From the NCBI RefSeq assembly GCF_006440675.2, contig NZ_CP083951.1, positions 620,001 through 684,000 on the forward strand: DNA of 64,000 nt. The letters run 5' to 3'. A program made the translations under genes and the position numbers. This document shows, in pieces, positions 17,015 through 26,632 of this stretch. Numbering within the stretch: the first letter of the stretch is position 1; the number at the start of each line of letters is the position of its first letter. The DNA comes from Mesorhizobium sp. B2-8-5 (GTDB lineage: Bacteria; Pseudomonadota; Alphaproteobacteria; Rhizobiales; Rhizobiaceae). The notes below the pieces were generated by a model that saw only the letters and a program-made list of their open reading frames with translations, searched no databases and was not told where the DNA came from.

Positions 17015-17850
17015 ACATTTCCATCATCCTGGCATCCTATGACAGCGGCCATTTCCACGGCGGCTGCGGCCAGGGCCCGGACGCGCTGATCTCGGGTGGG
17101 CTGGCCGAGGCGCTGAAGCTCGCCGGCCACGACGTCGAGGTGCATGACATCGGCAAGGTGGTCGAGGACGAAGAAGAGCGCGAGATCAGCACCGGATTCG
17201 CCGTCTGCAATGCCGTTTCGGGCCAGGTCCGCATCGCGATGGACAAGAAGCGGTTTCCGATCGTGCTGGCGGGCAACTGCCTGACCGCCGCTGGCGCCGT
17301 GGCCGGTGCCGGCGCTGACGCCATCATCTGGGCCGACCAGCATGGCGACCTCAACACGCCTGAGACCTCCACCACCGGTTTCCTCGACGGCATGGCGCTG
17401 GCTGTCGCACTCGGCCTGTGCTGGCGGACGATGGCCAACCAGATTCCCGGCTTCAAGCCGGTCGATCCGTCGCGTTGTGTTTTGGTCAATGCGCGCGACC
17501 TCGACGAGGCCGAGAAGGAGCTGCTGAAAGCGCTGCCCGTCATCCGGACCGAGTGCCCGGACTGGAAGGCTGCTGCGCAAAGGCTGAAGGCCGACGGCGC
17601 AAACCAGGTGCACATGCATGTCGACCTCGACGTGCACGATCCCGAAAAGCTGCAGGCCAACCGCTACACCACGCCCGGCGGTCCGGCGCCCGAACAGGTG
17701 CGCACCGCGATGTGCGGTCTCGCCGGTCCGCTCGCCATCGCCGGGCTGACCATTTCCGCCTATGATCCGGCCTTCGATCCCAAGGGCGACGTGCCGCCGC
17801 TGGTCGGCGAGCTGGTGGTCGACCTGCTCTCGACCCTGGAAGGCAAGTGA
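17011..17850 (+). CDS. Arginase/ureohydrolase-fold protein inside the his operon
   Basis: This 279-aa protein starts at GTG 17011, overlapping the hisA stop. Two manganese-binding motifs of the arginase family are present: WADQHGD (D109, H111, D113) and VDLDVHDP (D205, D207). The first motif, normally GGDH, reads AGNC (87-90), so the usual metal-ligand histidine is a cysteine. Reactions in this family release urea or formamide from guanidino or formimino compounds. The changed ligand suggests either a distinct substrate class or reduced activity. Its stop overlaps the hisF start region, giving tight coupling to histidine synthesis. Confidence 0.85.
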   Translation: MNISIILASYDSGHFHGGCGQGPDALISGGLAEALKLAGHDVEVHDIGKVVEDEEEREISTGFAVCNAVSGQVRIAMDKKRFPIVLAGNCLTAAGAVAGAGADAIIWADQHGDLNTPETSTTGFLDGMALAVALGLCWRTMANQIPGFKPVDPSRCVLVNARDLDEAEKELLKALPVIRTECPDWKAAAQRLKADGANQVHMHVDLDVHDPEKLQANRYTTPGGPAPEQVRTAMCGLAGPLAIAGLTISAYDPAFDPKGDVPPLVGELVVDLLSTLEGK

Positions 17851-18641
17851 TGCTCAAGGCCCGCGTCATCCCCTGCCTCGACGTCAAGAACGGCCGCGTG
17901 GTCAAGGGCGTCAATTTCGTCGACTTGATCGATGCCGGCGACCCGGTCGAAGCCGCCAAGGCTTATGATGCGGCTGGTGCCGACGAGCTCTGCTTCCTCG
18001 ACATCACCGCATCGTCCGACAATCGCGAGACGATCTTCGACGTGGTCGCCAGGACGGCCGAGCAGTGCTTCATGCCGCTTACCGTCGGCGGCGGCGTGCG
18101 CCAGGTGGCCGACATCCGCAAGCTGCTTCTGGCCGGCGCCGACAAGGTATCGATCAACACCGCGGCGGTGAAGAACCCGGATTTCGTCGCGGAAGCCGCC
18201 GACAAGTTCGGCAACCAGTGCATCGTCGTGGCGATCGACGCCAAGAAGGTGTCGGCGGCCGGCGAAGCCGATCGCTGGGAGATTTTCACTCATGGCGGAC
18301 GCGAGAAGACCGGCATAGACGCGGTCGAATTCGCCAAGACGATGGTCGATCGCGGCGCCGGTGAGATCCTTTTGACCTCGATGGACCGCGACGGCACCAA
18401 GGCCGGCTACGACATTGCGCTCACCCGCGCGATTGCCGACGCGGTGCGCGCGCCGGTGATCGCTTCCGGCGGCGTCGGAACGCTCGATCACCTGGTCGAA
18501 GGCATCCGCGACGGCCATGCGGGCGCGGTGCTTGCCGCCTCGATCTTCCACTTCGGCACCTTCACGATCGCCGAGGCCAAGGCGCACATGGCCAGAGCCG
18601 GCCTGCCGATGCGGCTGGACTCGTCGGCACATCGGACTTAA
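17850..18641 (+). CDS. hisF: Imidazole glycerol phosphate synthase subunit HisF
   Basis: This 263-aa TIM barrel begins [20 protein letters not shown] with catalytic Asp11. It has the second acid in [14 protein letters not shown] and phosphate loops GGGVRQ and SGGVG. It cyclises PRFAR with ammonia from HisH, giving imidazole glycerol phosphate and AICAR. The ATG at 17850 is used; a GTG three bases earlier is also possible. The arginase-fold gene's TGA overlaps this start. Confidence 0.97.
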   Translation: MLKARVIPCLDVKNGRVVKGVNFVDLIDAGDPVEAAKAYDAAGADELCFLDITASSDNRETIFDVVARTAEQCFMPLTVGGGVRQVADIRKLLLAGADKVSINTAAVKNPDFVAEAADKFGNQCIVVAIDAKKVSAAGEADRWEIFTHGGREKTGIDAVEFAKTMVDRGAGEILLTSMDRDGTKAGYDIALTRAIADAVRAPVIASGGVGTLDHLVEGIRDGHAGAVLAASIFHFGTFTIAEAKAHMARAGLPMRLDSSAHRT

Positions 18642-18650
18642 ACCACTGCT

Positions 18651-18974
18651 ATGGCTCAATTTTCGCTCGCCGAGCTGGAAACGATCATCCATCAGCGCGC
18701 CCATTCCGGCGACGCTGACTCATGGACGGCGAAGCTGTTCGCCAAGGGCATGGACAAGGCGGCGCAGAAGCTCGGCGAGGAAGCGGTCGAGACCGTGATC
18801 GCCGCCATCCGCGGCGACAGGCAGGCCCTCGTTTCGGAAAGTGCCGATCTTATATATCATTGGCTGGTCGTCCTTGGCATAGCGGGCATTCCGCTTGACG
18901 ACGTGCTGAAGGAGCTCGAGAGCCGAACCGGACGCTCGGGCATCGCCGAAAAGGCGTCTCGTCCCCGCGGTTGA
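18651..18974 (+). CDS. hisE: Phosphoribosyl-ATP pyrophosphatase HisE
   Basis: This 107-aa all-alpha pyrophosphatase contains the MazG-like [13 protein letters not shown] and [13 protein letters not shown] helices with the metal-binding acidic residues. It carries out the second step of histidine synthesis, hydrolysing phosphoribosyl-ATP. It is a stand-alone subunit, not fused to HisI. It lies 9 bp after hisF and 37 bp before coaA. hisG, hisD, hisI and hisC are not in this window. Confidence 0.95.
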   Translation: MAQFSLAELETIIHQRAHSGDADSWTAKLFAKGMDKAAQKLGEEAVETVIAAIRGDRQALVSESADLIYHWLVVLGIAGIPLDDVLKELESRTGRSGIAEKASRPRG

Positions 18975-19011
18975 TGGCCCGGGGCTGACGGCGAGGAGGG
19001 TAGGAAACCCG

Positions 19012-19971
19012 ATGGACCAGCTTGCTCCGACCGAGAAGTATTCCCCCTATCGATTCTTCTCCGCCGAGCAATGGTCGCAGTTCCGCGCCGACACGCCGCT
19101 GACGCTGACCGGAGAAGAGATCGACCGGCTGCGCTCGCTGAACGATCCGGTCGACCTGGAAGAGGTCAAGCGCATCTACCTTTCGTTGTCGCGCCTGCTT
19201 TCGGCGCATGTCGAGGCGAGCCAGCTTTTGTTCAGGCAGCGCCAGGCCTTCTTCAAGGCGCAGGATGTCGTCAAGACCCCCTTCATCATCGGCATCGCCG
19301 GCTCGGTCGCGGTCGGCAAGTCGACCACGGCGCGCGTGCTGAAGCAGCTTCTGGCGCGCTGGCCGTCGAGCCCGAAGGTGGACCTCATCACCACCGACGG
19401 CTTCCTGTTGCCCAACGAGATCCTGCGCCGCGAGAACCTCATGGAGCGCAAGGGATTCCCCGAGAGCTACGACGTCGGCGCGCTGCTCAGGTTCCTGTCC
19501 GGCATCAAGTCGGCGCAAAACAGCGTCATCGCGCCGGTCTATTCGCACCTGACCTACGACGTGATCCCCGGCGAGTTCGTCACCATCGACCGTCCGGACA
19601 TACTGATCTTCGAAGGCATCAACGTCCTGCAGCCGGGCAAACTGCCGAAGGACGGCAAGATCGTGCCGTTCCTGTCCGACTTCTTCGACTTCGCCATCTA
19701 TATCGATGCTGACGAGAAGCTGATCCATCAATGGTACATCCAGCGCTTCATGCGCCTGCGTGAAACCGCCTTCCGCAATCCGGACTCCTTCTTCCACCGC
19801 TATTCGCAGCTCTCCGAGGATGCCGCGCGGGCCATCGCCGAAGGGCTCTGGGCCAACATCAACCTGAAGAACCTGCGCGAGAACATCCTGCCGACCAGGG
19901 CGCGGGCCGATCTCATCCTGCGCAAGGGCACCAACCACCTGATCGAGGAAGTGGCGTTAAGGAAATTGTGA
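19012..19971 (+). CDS. coaA: Type I pantothenate kinase
   Basis: This 319-aa bacterial type I pantothenate kinase has the P-loop GSVAVGKST (97-105), [11 protein letters not shown], and RKGFPESYD for pantothenate binding. The length and N-terminal [12 protein letters not shown] match the family. It phosphorylates pantothenate, the first and CoA-feedback-controlled step of CoA synthesis. It follows hisE by 37 bp and is probably transcribed with the his genes. Confidence 0.96.
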   Translation: MDQLAPTEKYSPYRFFSAEQWSQFRADTPLTLTGEEIDRLRSLNDPVDLEEVKRIYLSLSRLLSAHVEASQLLFRQRQAFFKAQDVVKTPFIIGIAGSVAVGKSTTARVLKQLLARWPSSPKVDLITTDGFLLPNEILRRENLMERKGFPESYDVGALLRFLSGIKSAQNSVIAPVYSHLTYDVIPGEFVTIDRPDILIFEGINVLQPGKLPKDGKIVPFLSDFFDFAIYIDADEKLIHQWYIQRFMRLRETAFRNPDSFFHRYSQLSEDAARAIAEGLWANINLKNLRENILPTRARADLILRKGTNHLIEEVALRKL

Positions 19972-20044
19972 CCCCTTAACGGCGCCTTAGGCAATCCCGA
20001 CTAGCGTTGCCAGCCAAACTCCAGCGGGTGTCGGGAGGCAACCG

Positions 20045-21082
20045 GTGATCAATGCGGGCAATGCCGCCGGCCGCAAGGCCCCGGTCTATTCACTGGTCAT
20101 TCCGATCTTCAACGAGGAGGCGGTGCTGCCGCTGCTCGTGCGGCGGATCACGGCCTTGCTCGACAAGCTCGACGCCAGCGCCGAGGCGATCTTCGTCGAC
20201 GATGGCAGCCGGGATACAAGCGTCATCTTCCTGCGCGGCATGTCGGCCTCGGACCCACGTTTCCGGCTGATCGAACTGTCGCGCAATTTCGGCCACCAGA
20301 TCGCGATCACCGCCGGCATGGACGCCGCTGCCGGCGATGCCGTGATCGTCATGGACGCGGACTTGCAGGATCCGCCCGAAGTGGTGCTCGACCTCGTCGC
20401 CAAATGGAAGGAAGGCTATGAGATCGTCTATGCCCGCCGCACCAAACGCGAGGGGGAAACGCTCTTCAAGCGTGCGAGCGCCAGCCTCTTCTACCGCGCT
20501 CTCGAGCAGATGACCTCTGTGACCATCCCCCGCGACGTCGGCGATTTCCGGCTCGTGGGACGAAAGGCCCTGGAAACCTTCAAGCAGATGCCCGAGCGCG
20601 ACCGCTTCGTGCGCGGCATGTTCGGCTGGATGGGTTTCAAGCAAACGGCGGTGTCGTTCGAACGGCCCGAGCGCGCGGCCGGCGAAACCAAATATCCGTT
20701 CTGGAAAATGGTGCGGCTGGCGGTCCATGGCGTCATCAGCTTTTCCGACAAGCCCTTGCGGCTGGCGCTGTGGTCGGGCCTCGCCATTTCCGGCTTTGCG
20801 GCCGTGCTCGGCCTTTACGCCCTGGCTTCCTGGCTCTTCACCAACGACGTCGTCCATGGTTGGACATCGACGGTGGTGATCATCTCCTTCCTGTCCGGCA
20901 TCAATCTCTTCATGACCGGCATCATCGGCCTCTATGTCGGCGGTATCCATGCCGAGGTGAAGCGGAGACCGCTCTATGTGGTCGATCGATTAACCGGTTT
21001 TGAGGAAGCGATCGCCGCGATGAGAAACGCCGAAGCGCCGAAGGACCGTGTGCCGGCGACGCGCGAACGGCGGCTCGGCTGA
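20045..21082 (+). CDS. GtrB-like polyprenyl-phosphate glycosyltransferase (GT2)
   Basis: This 345-aa protein has an N-terminal GT2 domain (SLVIPIFNEEAVLPLL, VDDGSRD, MDADLQDPPE) and two C-terminal transmembrane helices (about 240-262 and 275-300). This is the GtrB/ArnC/DPM1 architecture, which moves a sugar from a nucleotide donor to polyprenyl phosphate on the cytoplasmic face. The start is GTG at 20045, preceded by GGGAGG. It heads a three-gene set with GtrA and a GT-C-type membrane protein. Confidence 0.9.
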   Translation: MINAGNAAGRKAPVYSLVIPIFNEEAVLPLLVRRITALLDKLDASAEAIFVDDGSRDTSVIFLRGMSASDPRFRLIELSRNFGHQIAITAGMDAAAGDAVIVMDADLQDPPEVVLDLVAKWKEGYEIVYARRTKREGETLFKRASASLFYRALEQMTSVTIPRDVGDFRLVGRKALETFKQMPERDRFVRGMFGWMGFKQTAVSFERPERAAGETKYPFWKMVRLAVHGVISFSDKPLRLALWSGLAISGFAAVLGLYALASWLFTNDVVHGWTSTVVIISFLSGINLFMTGIIGLYVGGIHAEVKRRPLYVVDRLTGFEEAIAAMRNAEAPKDRVPATRERRLG

Positions 21083-21084
21083 CT

Positions 21085-21561
21085 TTGCTGCAGGCGCTCA
21101 ATCAGCAGAAGATCGTGGCTGCAGGAGCTCCCTCGCCCGGCCAGCGATTACGATCATGGGCCATGGGTCGTTCGGAGTCGGCGCGAATCCTGCGGTTTGC
21201 CGCGATCGGCGGCGTATCGACCCTGATCTATGCGGGAGTGACGCTGGCGGTATCGGACCGGGATGGCTTCGGCATGCCGGCGACGGTCGCCTCGATCGCT
21301 GGCTACGGCACCGGCGCGGTGTTCTCCTACTGCGGGCACCGCTTCGTGACGTTCATGTCTGACGGCGCGGTGGGCTTCGAGATCATCCGCTTTGCCTGCG
21401 CCACGGCGATCGGCTTCCTGCTCACGGTCGGGCTGACCGTAGTGCTCGCCGACGTCGTCGGGCTGCCGGCATTGGTGCCGGTGGCAATGGCCTGCACGCT
21501 GGTTCCGGTCCTGAACTTCATTATCCTGCGCAAATTCGTCTTCACGGCGGTGGTCCGATGA
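21085..21561 (+). CDS. GtrA family membrane protein
   Basis: This is a protein of up to 158 aa whose hydrophobic core starts ILRFAAIGGVSTLIYAG and ends with FIILRKFVF, with four membrane helices. GtrA proteins are proposed to flip polyprenyl-linked sugars across the inner membrane. The N-terminus is uncertain: TTG at 21085 lies just after the upstream stop, and an ATG at 21163 would give a more typical GtrA length. Its 3' end overlaps the next start by 4 bp. Confidence 0.88.
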   Translation: MLQALNQQKIVAAGAPSPGQRLRSWAMGRSESARILRFAAIGGVSTLIYAGVTLAVSDRDGFGMPATVASIAGYGTGAVFSYCGHRFVTFMSDGAVGFEIIRFACATAIGFLLTVGLTVVLADVVGLPALVPVAMACTLVPVLNFIILRKFVFTAVVR

Positions 21562-23162
21562 ACATGGAAACCCGCGCTTCGCTTGCCGAGAGGTCGGCCA
21601 TGACCCCGATCCTGGACCGCTCGCCGGCCGGCGTGTCCAGCGCCGGCGTGGTGACACGGACCTTGGTCCTCTGCCTGCTCGTCTTGGCGGCGGCGGTGCC
21701 CTGGCAAATGCGATGGGGCGTCATACCCGACACCAGCTGGGCAATCACCATGGCCGAACGGGTGCTTTCCGGCTCCCGGCTCTATGTTGATCTGTTCGAG
21801 GTCAATCCGCCGTTCACGCCCTGGTTGTTCATGCCGGCCGTGGCCCTGGCGCAGGCTCTCGGCCTGTCGCCGGAAGTGGTGATCCATGTCTACGCCTATG
21901 CGGTCTGCCTGATTGGTCTCGGCTTTGCCGCGCTGATCGCCAGACGGGCCGGCTTTGCGGAGAACAGCGCGCTGTTGTCCATGCTGCCGCTGTTCCTGGC
22001 GCTGCTGGTCATCTTTCCCGGCAATGCCTTCAGCGAGCGGGAGCATCTGGGCGTTGCGTTGTTCCTGCCTTTGCTGGTGCTGATGGCCTGGCGCGCGGCG
22101 CCGGCGAACGAGACACGACCAAGCCTGCTGGTGGCGGTGCTTGCCGGGCTTGGCGGCAGCGTCCTGTTGTTGGTGAAGCCTTACTACGCGCTGGTGGTGT
22201 TCGTCCCGGCGCTGTACGTGGCCTGGCGGCGCCGGTCGATTTTGCCATTGCTGGCGGTCGAATATTGGGTGATCGGCCTGATCTGCGTCGCCTATGCCGT
22301 GGCCGTGATGCTTTGCTATCCGGAATTCCTCAGCGTCATCTATCCGATACTGGCCGACACCTACATGCGGATGGGGAACATGCAGGCGCTGCTGATCGAC
22401 TATGCCCCGGTCTATCTTATCGCGCTCCTGATGCTGCATTTTCTTCGGCCGGGCTTAACCCCGTCGCCATTGGTCAGCGTGCTCACGCTCGCTTCGCTGG
22501 CGGCAACGGCGCCGTTGATCTACCAGGCCAAGGGTTGGCCCTATCACGCATTCCCGGCGTTTAGCCTGCTGCTGGCGGCGCTCCTGATGAGAACCGCGCA
22601 AATCGATCCGGCGCCACGTTCGTCGGCGGGCAGGACGATGGAACCGGGGCAAAAGCTGTTGTTGGCCGCCATCGTCGTCGCCGCGGCCATTCCGTTCATG
22701 AAAACACAAAAGCCGGGCGCTGAATTCGTCGCCAAGGTCAAGGCCGCGGTTCATCAACCGACCGTCGCACTCGTCGGCTCAGACATCGCGGCGGGCCATC
22801 CGCTTACCCGCATGCTCGGCGGAACATGGATCTCACGCTATTGCAGCGACTGGCTGAGTGATACGGCGCTTTACCTTTCGGCGATCGCAACCCGGGACGG
22901 CAACAAAGAGGCGGCCTCTCACTATCGTGAGATGGCCGACCGCTACATCGACGGCAAGCTTGCCGAGCTCGAGACGAAACGACCGACGATACTCATCATT
23001 CAGAAAAACAACCAAGCCTTGGCCGAAGAGCTGTCGCGCCACCAGGACTATGTCCGTCTGATGCAAGACTACCGGCCAATCGCCGAGGACGAGACCGTGC
23101 GGGTGCTGCTTCGCGATACTCGCGTCAGCCCGGCACCGTCACCCGCCGAAGCGTCAGATTGA
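21558..23162 (+). CDS. Putative GT-C type membrane glycosyltransferase
   Basis: This 534-aa polytopic membrane protein has about nine to ten hydrophobic spans between residues 33 and 385 and a C-terminal soluble part. The first loop contains PDTSW and EVNPPFTPW, typical of the acidic first periplasmic loop of GT-C (PMT/ArnT-like) enzymes using polyprenyl-phosphate sugars. The GtrB and GtrA neighbours make it the likely enzyme that transfers the sugar to a surface glycan. I do not recognise a named family. Its last 38 bp overlap the convergent alkB gene. Confidence 0.75.
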   Translation: MNMETRASLAERSAMTPILDRSPAGVSSAGVVTRTLVLCLLVLAAAVPWQMRWGVIPDTSWAITMAERVLSGSRLYVDLFEVNPPFTPWLFMPAVALAQALGLSPEVVIHVYAYAVCLIGLGFAALIARRAGFAENSALLSMLPLFLALLVIFPGNAFSEREHLGVALFLPLLVLMAWRAAPANETRPSLLVAVLAGLGGSVLLLVKPYYALVVFVPALYVAWRRRSILPLLAVEYWVIGLICVAYAVAVMLCYPEFLSVIYPILADTYMRMGNMQALLIDYAPVYLIALLMLHFLRPGLTPSPLVSVLTLASLAATAPLIYQAKGWPYHAFPAFSLLLAALLMRTAQIDPAPRSSAGRTMEPGQKLLLAAIVVAAAIPFMKTQKPGAEFVAKVKAAVHQPTVALVGSDIAAGHPLTRMLGGTWISRYCSDWLSDTALYLSAIATRDGNKEAASHYREMADRYIDGKLAELETKRPTILIIQKNNQALAEELSRHQDYVRLMQDYRPIAEDETVRVLLRDTRVSPAPSPAEASD

Positions 23163-23742
23163 TGCGGCCGCCATTCTTCAAGAGGGCCGACGTCGCGGGA
23201 TAGATGCGGTCGACGCCATGGAAGGCGAGGCGTCCCTCGCCGCCCAGCACGACGACGTCGCCGCTCTTCAGCTTGAACGACTTCGTGCCATTTTCGCGCC
23301 TGTGCTGACCGACCCGGAACAGGCAGTCGTCGCCCAACGAGACCGACACCACGGGCGCGGCGAAATCCTGCTCGTCGCGATCCTGATGCAGGCCCATTCT
23401 TGCGTCCGCCGAATAGAAGTTGACCAGGCATGCCTCGGGCGGATGCGAATAGGCCGAGACCTCGCGCCACAGTTGCAGCAAGGCTTCCGGGATCGGCGGC
23501 CAGGGCTCGCCCGTCACCGGATGCGTGGGCTGGTAGCGATAGCCGCGCTCCTTGTCGGTGACCCAGCCGAGCGCGCCGCAATTCGTCATGCGCACGCTCA
23601 TCTCCTTGCCGGTGCGCGGCATGGCCGGCACGTAGAGGGGGGCTGCCTGCACGACGCGCCTGATCTCCTCGACCAGCGCTTCCTGGGCCGGCCGGGCGAT
23701 GTAGCCCGGCATATGGCGGACGCCTTTGGGAAGAACGAGCAT
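23125..23742 (-). CDS. alkB: AlkB-type DNA/RNA alkylation-damage dioxygenase
   Basis: This 205-aa Fe(II)/2-oxoglutarate dioxygenase has the metal ligands H119 and D121 (in LHQDRDE) and H175 (in FHGVDRI). The 2-oxoglutarate-binding arginines are in RINLTLRR. RYQPTHPVTGEPWPPIP is the substrate-loop region seen in AlkB. It oxidatively removes methyl groups such as 1-methyladenine from nucleic acid. Its 3' end overlaps the convergent membrane protein gene. Confidence 0.95.
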   Translation of the reverse strand: MLVLPKGVRHMPGYIARPAQEALVEEIRRVVQAAPLYVPAMPRTGKEMSVRMTNCGALGWVTDKERGYRYQPTHPVTGEPWPPIPEALLQLWREVSAYSHPPEACLVNFYSADARMGLHQDRDEQDFAAPVVSVSLGDDCLFRVGQHRRENGTKSFKLKSGDVVVLGGEGRLAFHGVDRIYPATSALLKNGGRINLTLRRVTVPG

Positions 23743-23767
23743 GGGTCGATCCGGTTTATCCGCCCTG

Positions 23768-23876
23768 GAGCACGACGCCGAAAAGCGTGAAGCGGCTTTC
23801 GGACGACATCATGCTCTATCTTTTTGATTTAGAGCCGGATGATTTCAGGTCGAACAGACCTGAAATCATCCGGCTC
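23768..23876. repeat. Composite palindromic repeat (two adjacent hairpins)
   Basis: The first element, 23768-23816, has GAGCA / TGCTC ends and a CCGAAAAGC...GCTTTCGG stem. The second, 23832-23876, is a perfect 20-bp stem (GAGCCGGATGATTTCAGGTC and its complement) around GAACA. Both lie between alkB and the LysM gene, which also reads leftward. The first belongs to the short-element family seen at 13406-13469. Confidence 0.8.
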
Positions 23877-23945
23877 CAGCATGCCACCGGCAAAAGAAAA
23901 CGGCGACCCGAAAGCCGCCGTTCGTTCAATCTCGGCGATATGCCC

Positions 23946-24422
23946 TCAGGCCTGGTCGATATCCGGTATGCGCAGCACCTGGCCGGGATAGATCTTGTCG
24001 GGATGCGTCAGCATCGGCTTGTTGGCCTCGAAGATGACGTTGTTCTTGGCGCCCTTCCCCTTGCCGTAATATTTCTCGGCGATCTTCCAGAGATTATCGC
24101 CCTTCTGGACGGTATAGAGCGTCGGTTCCTTGGCCGGCGCCGCCTTGCCGGCCTCGGGCGCGACCTTCAGCTCGTCCGCCTGCACCTTGGAGACGCCGAG
24201 CGTGTTGCCGACGGCGATCACCGCCTTTTCGAAGGCCGACTGATCCTTGACCGTGCCCTTCAAAACCGCGGTGTCGCCCTGGACGGCAACCTCGACGCCG
24301 TCCGTGCCCAGCTTGTGGGAATCGAGCTCCTTCTTCAACGTATCCGCGTTTGGCGATGCCTCGTCGTCGCCGCCGATGCCGAGCTTCTTGCCGACGCCTT
24401 TGACGAAATCGAAAATACCCAT
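23946..24422 (-). CDS. BON and LysM domain protein (YgaU/Kbp-like)
   Basis: This 158-aa protein begins MGIFDFVKGVGKKLG without a signal peptide. A BON domain spans about 26-86 and a LysM domain about 102-153 (YTVQKGDNLWKIAEKYYG ... ILRIP-type ending). The same two-domain plan and length occur in E. coli YgaU/Kbp, a cytoplasmic potassium-binding protein. The start at 24422 has GGAGG upstream. The BON-LysM linker is rich in Ala and Lys. Confidence 0.9.
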   Translation of the reverse strand: MGIFDFVKGVGKKLGIGGDDEASPNADTLKKELDSHKLGTDGVEVAVQGDTAVLKGTVKDQSAFEKAVIAVGNTLGVSKVQADELKVAPEAGKAAPAKEPTLYTVQKGDNLWKIAEKYYGKGKGAKNNVIFEANKPMLTHPDKIYPGQVLRIPDIDQA

Positions 24423-24500
24423 GGCTGGCCTCCTCGCTGTTGCAGCAATCGGAGCTTGCCATCTGCAACCCAGAATTGGAAGCAGCTGATACAACCGTGC

Positions 24501-24950
24501 TTAATCGTTCTCGACACGGCCGCGCAGCTTTTTCACCGTCGATCGGCCCGCCTTGCTCTTGAGGCGGCGCTCCACGGCACCTTTGGACGGCCTGGTCTTC
24601 TTGCGCGGCGGCGGTGGCGGCTCGGCCGCCTTGGCGATCAACGCCATCAGCCGCGCCCGCGCATCGGCCCGGTTCTGCTCCTGGGTGCGGAAACGGCCGG
24701 CCTCGATGACGATGACGCCGTCCTTGGTGGCGCGCTGGCCGGCAAGCTTGATGGCGCGCTCGCGCACCCGCTCGGACAGGCCGGAAGCGTTCGCCGCGTC
24801 GAAGCGCAGCTGCACGGCGGTGGCCACCTTGTTGACGTTCTGGCCGCCCGGACCGGACGAGCGGATGAAGTCCTCATGCAGGTCGCCCGCACGAATGACC
24901 GCTTCGCCCGAGATGATGATGTCGTCGTCGCTTGCCATGCACGCACTCAT
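24501..24950 (-). CDS. arfB: Alternative ribosome-rescue factor ArfB (peptidyl-tRNA hydrolase)
   Basis: This 149-aa protein has the release-factor GGQ loop in SSGPGGQNVNKV (about 31-42) and a basic C-terminal tail (RKKTRPSKGAVERRLKSKAGRSTVKKLRGR). In YaeJ/ArfB and ICT1 this tail enters the empty mRNA channel of stalled ribosomes. It hydrolyses peptidyl-tRNA on non-stop complexes. A start at 24938 (MASDDDIIIS) is equally possible. It lies 78 bp upstream of the BON/LysM gene on the same strand. Confidence 0.94.
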   Translation of the reverse strand: MSACMASDDDIIISGEAVIRAGDLHEDFIRSSGPGGQNVNKVATAVQLRFDAANASGLSERVRERAIKLAGQRATKDGVIVIEAGRFRTQEQNRADARARLMALIAKAAEPPPPPRKKTRPSKGAVERRLKSKAGRSTVKKLRGRVEND

Positions 24951-25021
24951 GACGCGATGACGGCAAAAAGAAAAGGCCCGGCGCGAGCCGGGCCCTGGAG
25001 GAAAGATATGAGAAGCGGCCG

Positions 25022-26632
25022 CTATTCAGCCGCTTCCTGCAAGCGCGGCGCGGCGCCGAGGATAGTGGCGTCGACATGGCGTTCGAACTTCTCGAAATTG
25101 GTCGCGAACATGTTGACCAGTTTTGCGGCCTGGCGGTCGTAACCGGCCTTGTCCGCCCAGGTCGAGCGCGGGTCGAGAATGGCGCCGTCGACACCCGGGA
25201 CTGCCACCGGCACCTCGAAGCCGAAATTGGCGTCGGTGCGGAACTCGGCCGAGTTCAGCGAACCGTCGAGCGCGGCGCCCAGCAAGGCGCGCGTCACCTT
25301 GATCGGCATGCGGCGGCCGGTGCCATAGGCGCCGCCGGTCCAGCCGGTGTTGACCAGCCAGCAGTCGACGCCGTGGCTGGCGATCAGCTCGCGCAGCAGA
25401 TTGCCGTATTCGGACGGGTGGCGCGGCATGAACGGGGCGCCGAAGCAGGTCGAGAACGTCGCTTCCGGCTCGGTGACGCCCTTTTCCGTGCCGGCGACCT
25501 TGGCGGTATAGCCCGACAGAAAGTGATACATCGCCTGCGCCGGCGTCAGCCTGGCGATCGGCGGCATGACGCCGAAGGCGTCGGCGGTAAGCATGATGAT
25601 GTTCTTCGGATGACCGGCGCGGCCGGTCTTCGAGGCATTGGGGATAAAGTCCAGCGGATAGGCGCAGCGCGTGTTCTCGGTCAGGCTGCCATCGTTGAAA
25701 TCCGGAACGCGGCCGGCGTCGAGCACCACGTTCTCCAGCACCGTGCCGAAGCGCTGCGTGGTGGCGAAGATCTCCGGCTCGGCCTCTGCCGACAGCCTGA
25801 TCGTCTTGGCGTAGCAGCCGCCCTCGAAATTGAAGATGCCCTGCGGACCCCAGCCATGCTCGTCGTCGCCGATCAGCGTGCGCGACGGATCCGCGGAAAG
25901 GGTCGTCTTGCCGGTGCCGGACAGGCCGAAGAAGACGGCCGCGTCGCCGTCCGGACCTTCATTGGCGGAGCAGTGCATCGGCATGACGCCCTTTGCCGGC
26001 AGCAGGTAGTTCAGCATCGTGAACACCGACTTCTTCATCTCGCCGGCATAGGAGGTGCCGCCGATCAGCACGATCTTGCGGGTGAGGTCGACCGCGATCA
26101 CCGTCTCGGTGCGGGTGCCGTGACGTGCCGGATCGGCGCGGAAGGAGGGCAGGTCGACGATCGTCATCCGCGGCACGAAACGCTCGAGCTCCGCGGCTTC
26201 AGGGCGGATCAGAAGATTGCGGATGAACAGCGAATGCCAGGCGAATTCGGTGACGACCCGGGTCGGCAGCTTGAGATCGGCGTCGGCGCCGCCGACGAGG
26301 TCCTGCACGTAGAGGTCCTTGCCGGTTGCGTGAGCCTTGAAATCCGCGAGCAGCGCTTCGAACTGTGCTGGCGAGATCGGCTTGTTGTTGTCCCACCAGA
26401 CTTGGCCGCCGGTCGCCTCGTCGCGCACGACGAATTTGTCCTTCGGCGAACGCCCGGTGTGCTGGCCGGTCTCGGCGACCAGCGCGCCCTGCGCGGTCAA
26501 CCTCGCCTCGCCGCGCCGGATCGCTTCCTCGTAGAGTTCCGCCGCGCCAAAATTATAGCGCACCATACCCGTTGTCTTCAGGCCGATCGCGTCGATGGCG
26601 CAGTCGGGGTTGCGTTTGCCGGCTTCCGACAT
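25022..26632 (-). CDS. pckA: Phosphoenolpyruvate carboxykinase (ATP)
   Basis: This 536-aa enzyme has TGRSPKDKF (59-67), the P-loop GLSGTGKTT (236-244) and the metal/kinase-2 motif LIGDDEHGW (253-261). These are diagnostic of ATP-dependent PEPCK. It converts oxaloacetate to PEP, the entry to gluconeogenesis when growing on C4-dicarboxylates, as in legume nodules. The start at 26632 ([10 protein letters not shown]) is preferred over a longer frame into the promoter. It is divergent from chvI across a 323-bp gap with candidate operators. Confidence 0.98.
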   Translation of the reverse strand: MSEAGKRNPDCAIDAIGLKTTGMVRYNFGAAELYEEAIRRGEARLTAQGALVAETGQHTGRSPKDKFVVRDEATGGQVWWDNNKPISPAQFEALLADFKAHATGKDLYVQDLVGGADADLKLPTRVVTEFAWHSLFIRNLLIRPEAAELERFVPRMTIVDLPSFRADPARHGTRTETVIAVDLTRKIVLIGGTSYAGEMKKSVFTMLNYLLPAKGVMPMHCSANEGPDGDAAVFFGLSGTGKTTLSADPSRTLIGDDEHGWGPQGIFNFEGGCYAKTIRLSAEAEPEIFATTQRFGTVLENVVLDAGRVPDFNDGSLTENTRCAYPLDFIPNASKTGRAGHPKNIIMLTADAFGVMPPIARLTPAQAMYHFLSGYTAKVAGTEKGVTEPEATFSTCFGAPFMPRHPSEYGNLLRELIASHGVDCWLVNTGWTGGAYGTGRRMPIKVTRALLGAALDGSLNSAEFRTDANFGFEVPVAVPGVDGAILDPRSTWADKAGYDRQAAKLVNMFATNFEKFERHVDATILGAAPRLQEAAE

